Assembly (NCBI RefSeq): GCF_023242475.1
Contig: NZ_JALJFG010000036.1
Span: 1-64,000 of the forward strand
From: Pseudomonas sp. MWU15-20650
GTDB lineage: Bacteria; Pseudomonadota; Gammaproteobacteria; Pseudomonadales; Pseudomonadaceae
Direction of reading: 5' to 3'
DNA: 64,000 nt
Part shown: piece by piece, positions 61,971-64,000 of the stretch
Numbering within the stretch: the first letter of the stretch is position 1
Layout: each line of letters starts with the position of its first letter
Made by a program: the position numbers and the translations under genes
The notes under the pieces: generated by a model
Told to the model about the DNA's origin: nothing
Databases searched by the model: none
Seen by the model: the letters and a program-made list of their open reading frames with translations, nothing else

Positions 61971-62660
61971 ATGAGCCAGACCGCGACGATTTTAGTCATT
62001 GATGACGAACCGCAGATTCGCAAGTTCTTGCGTATCAGCTTGGCCTCCCAGGGCTACAAGGTGATCGAGGCCGGCACAGGCAACGAAGGGCTCGCCCAAG
62101 CGGCATTGAGCAAACCGGACTTGCTGGTACTTGACCTCGGCTTGCCCGACATGGACGGTCAGCAAGTGCTGCGCGAGTTTCGCGAGTGGTCGACGGTGCC
62201 GGTACTGGTGCTGTCGGTGCGGGCCAGCGAAGTGCAAAAGGTCGAGGCACTGGACAATGGCGCCAATGACTATGTGACCAAACCCTTTGGCATCCAGGAG
62301 TTTCTCGCTCGCGTTCGTGCGTTGTTGCGCCAGGCTCCGGCGGGAGAGGCCCAGGAGGCCGCGTTGAGTTTCGGCCCGCTGACGGTAGACCTGGCCTATC
62401 GACGCGTACTGCTGGACGGTGCCGAAGTGGCGCTGACCCGCAAGGAGTACGCGGTACTGGCGCAGTTGGCGCGCCATCCTGGCCGGGTGATTACCCAGCA
62501 ACAACTGCTCAAGGACATCTGGGGGCCGACCCACACCGAAGACAGCCACTACCTGCGTATCGTGGTGGGGCACCTGCGTCAGAAACTGGCGGATGACCCG
62601 ACTCAACCGCGGTTTATCGTGACTGAGCCAGGGGTGGGGTATCGCTTGCTGGGTGCTTGA
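61971..62660 (+). CDS. kdpE: Response regulator KdpE
   Basis: This 229-residue OmpR-type regulator has a receiver domain with the acidic pair Asp11-Asp12 and phospho-acceptor Asp55 (LLVLDLGLPD), the conserved Lys in VTKPFG, and a winged-helix DNA-binding domain from about residue 130 (RKEYAVLAQLARHPGRVITQ, DSHYLRIVVGHLRQKL). It activates kdpFABC. Unlike the usual overlapping kdpDE, the genes here are 132 bp apart with a REP between them. Confidence 0.97.
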   Translation: MSQTATILVIDDEPQIRKFLRISLASQGYKVIEAGTGNEGLAQAALSKPDLLVLDLGLPDMDGQQVLREFREWSTVPVLVLSVRASEVQKVEALDNGANDYVTKPFGIQEFLARVRALLRQAPAGEAQEAALSFGPLTVDLAYRRVLLDGAEVALTRKEYAVLAQLARHPGRVITQQQLLKDIWGPTHTEDSHYLRIVVGHLRQKLADDPTQPRFIVTEPGVGYRLLGA

Positions 62661-62685
62661 GTTTATCGCTGTTTGGGCCGGCCCT

Positions 62686-62758
62686 TTCGCGAGCAAGCCT
62701 GCTCCCACACTTTGAATGTATTCACAGATCAAAATGTGGGAGCGGGCTTGCTCGCGAA
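62686..62758. repeat. Paired REP element after kdpE
   Basis: TTCGCGAGCAAGCCTGCTCCCACA and TGTGGGAGCGGGCTTGCTCGCGAA form a long palindrome in the convergent gap between kdpE and the patatin gene, and may act as a shared terminator. Confidence 0.85.
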
Positions 62759-62776
62759 GAGGCCATCAGCAACACG

Positions 62777-62821
62777 CTCAACTCAACTCAACTCAACTCA
62801 ACTCAACTCAACTCAACTCAA
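62777..62821. repeat. (CTCAA)9 pentanucleotide microsatellite
   Basis: Nine exact copies of CTCAA run without interruption, followed by CTC. On the minus strand this is (TTGAG)9 directly after the patatin gene; the gene's TGA stop is supplied by the first repeat copy. Copy number could vary by slippage without changing the protein. Confidence 0.95.
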
Positions 62822-63855
62822 CTCTGCTCACTCTCATACCGATCCAACGTATCACTGGCAATCTCACGCCCCAAAGCGATCAACTCCGGCGCTTTATAGA
62901 ACTCGAAAAACCGGCATACCCGCTTCGGCACGTTGATCAGCACGTCCGGCGGGTACCCGGCGATCTTGTATTGCGCCAATGACGTTTGCATCACCTCGAA
63001 ACTCTGGTTGATCAGGTCCAGCAGCGACGCAGGGCCGACGTTATCAATGATGAACGAGCCGGTCGCCGACTTGGGGGCGCCGTCTTTTTCCGGCGCAGCG
63101 GCCGGTTGCTGGGCTTCGGGTTCGGCAGAGTCCAGCCATGGGTTTATGTCCGCGGCCTGGGCGTGCAGCGCTTCTTGCTCCAGCTTCAACAATTGCTCAG
63201 CCTGCTTGCGTCGAAACGGCAAGTGCGAACCCAGTGATTTCACCAGGCTGTCGAAGCGACTCTTGAAGGCGGGCGGGCGTTGGATCACCGGCAACTGGTA
63301 GTGCTTCTGGTTGGTGGCATTGAGGTTGACCGCAATGATCAAGTCGCAATGGCTGGACACGACCGGCACGATGGGCAGCGGGTTGAGCAAGCCTCCGTCC
63401 ACCAGCATACGGTTGCCCTGCATCACCGGCGTGAACAGGCTGGGGATCGCTGCGGAGGCGCGCATGGCCTGGTGCAGGCAGCCCTCCTGGAACCAGATTT
63501 CCTGTTGGTTGGTAAGGTCCGTGGCGACGGCGGTGTAGGGGATGCGCAGTTCTTCGATATTGATTTCGCCGACGATCTTGCGGATTTGCCCGAAGACTTT
63601 CTCGCCGCGAATCGCCCCCAGGCGAAAGCTCACGTCCACCAGGCGTAGCACGTCGAGGTAGTCGAGGCTTTCGATCCAGTTTCGATACTCGTCCAGTTTG
63701 CCGGCAGCATAGATTCCGCCCACCACGGCACCCATGGAGCAGCCGGCGATGCAGGCGATGTCATAACCACGTCGTTCGATTTCTTCGATCACCCCGATGT
63801 GGGCGTAGCCCCTGGCCCCACCGGAGCCCAACACTAAGGCAACACGTTTCTTCAT
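62818..63855 (-). CDS. Patatin-like phospholipase (RssA-like)
   Basis: This 345-residue protein has the patatin motifs: anion hole GSGGARG (10-16), nucleophile elbow GCSMG with Ser40, and the second dyad residue Asp153 in DGGLLNPLP. The C-terminal part has a charged linker (AEPEAQQPAAAPEKDG) and a helix-rich tail. No signal peptide is seen, so it is probably cytoplasmic. The frame runs to a GTG at 63885, but the ATG at 63855 with GAGGGG upstream begins the family's MKKRVALVLG. The substrate is unknown. The last 145 bp of the window hold its promoter region. Confidence 0.88.
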   Translation of the reverse strand: MKKRVALVLGSGGARGYAHIGVIEEIERRGYDIACIAGCSMGAVVGGIYAAGKLDEYRNWIESLDYLDVLRLVDVSFRLGAIRGEKVFGQIRKIVGEINIEELRIPYTAVATDLTNQQEIWFQEGCLHQAMRASAAIPSLFTPVMQGNRMLVDGGLLNPLPIVPVVSSHCDLIIAVNLNATNQKHYQLPVIQRPPAFKSRFDSLVKSLGSHLPFRRKQAEQLLKLEQEALHAQAADINPWLDSAEPEAQQPAAAPEKDGAPKSATGSFIIDNVGPASLLDLINQSFEVMQTSLAQYKIAGYPPDVLINVPKRVCRFFEFYKAPELIALGREIASDTLDRYESEQS

Positions 63856-64000
63856 GACCTGACCCCTCGAAAAACCAGTGCCCACAATGCACCCATCCAG
63901 GCAGAGGCTTCAATCTCCATCAACGGGTGAAATATTTTTCCAGAATACTCAGGGGGCTCGGGTATGCTCTGGCTATAGTCAGTTTGGGTTTCAGGCAGCC

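Noticed and set aside
62777..62821. CRISPR-like repetition
   Set aside because: Five-base units without spacers are a microsatellite, not a CRISPR array.
1..64000. tRNA, rRNA, prophage or insertion-sequence genes
   Set aside because: No cloverleaf, rRNA stretch, transposase or phage gene was recognised by reading; a covariance-model scan would be needed to exclude small RNAs.

Overview
The window is chromosomal DNA from a fluorescent Pseudomonas, most likely of the P. fluorescens group. Three things support this. The gene string gyrA-serC-pheA-hisC-tyrA/aroA-cmk-rpsA-ihfB is the one found in pseudomonads. The O-antigen locus sits between ihfB and a WbpM-type gene, as in P. aeruginosa. Several REP-type palindromes (GTGGGAGGGGGCTTGC and GTGGGAGCGGGCTTGCTCGCG classes) are scattered between genes.

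Layout. (1) 0.1-8.3 kb: a plant-signal module. A LuxR-solo regulator (pipR) lies between two different proline-iminopeptidase-like hydrolases, followed by a complete dipeptide/oligopeptide-type ABC importer with its binding protein. I read 20-bp lux-box-like palindromes on both sides of pipR. (2) 8.3-25.7 kb: housekeeping genes: yciK, mupP, ubiG, a methylthioadenosine deaminase and mtnA (methionine salvage), gyrA, the serine/aromatic/histidine block, cmk, rpsA, ihfB and a LapA-like protein. MtnA carries substitutions at three family-conserved active-site motifs. (3) 25.7-50.1 kb: an O-antigen locus, visibly more AT-rich than its surroundings. It holds wzz, a dedicated RfaH antiterminator, a perfect ops element 50 bp after rfaH, and a co-directional run of 13 genes. 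The run covers UDP-GalNAc/GalNAcA synthesis, a dTDP-3-amino-sugar pair, flippase, polymerase, three glycosyltransferases, an asparagine-synthase-like amidotransferase, a PglC-like initiating transferase, an aminotransferase and a WbpM-like dehydratase, and it ends in a strong terminator. Three opposing genes follow: a clostridial-type 3-hydroxybutyryl-CoA dehydrogenase and two left-handed beta-helix acyltransferases. A large membrane acyltransferase-SGNH protein comes next. (4) 50.1-54.3 kb: a ComEA-like protein, a decayed TetR gene, a GntR regulator with a DUF1989 protein, a DUF2897 small protein and an ethanolamine-type permease. (5) 54.5-62.7 kb: kdpFABC-kdpDE, with a KdpE-box-like direct repeat upstream and a REP element between kdpD and kdpE. 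(6) 62.8-63.9 kb: a patatin-like phospholipase whose stop codon adjoins a (CTCAA)9 microsatellite.

How the parts work together. The first module probably imports and processes a plant-derived amide or peptide-like compound and induces itself through PipR. The O-antigen locus probably builds a repeat unit begun on a QuiNAc4N-type sugar, with GalNAcA or its amide and a 3-amino-3,6-dideoxyhexose. RfaH loading at ops would carry polymerase through the ~16-kb operon. The opposing Hbd/acyltransferase genes suggest that at least one amino sugar carries a 3-hydroxybutyryl group made in situ. This last point is inference, and I consider it, with the RfaH-ops pair and the lux boxes, the most interesting content of the window.
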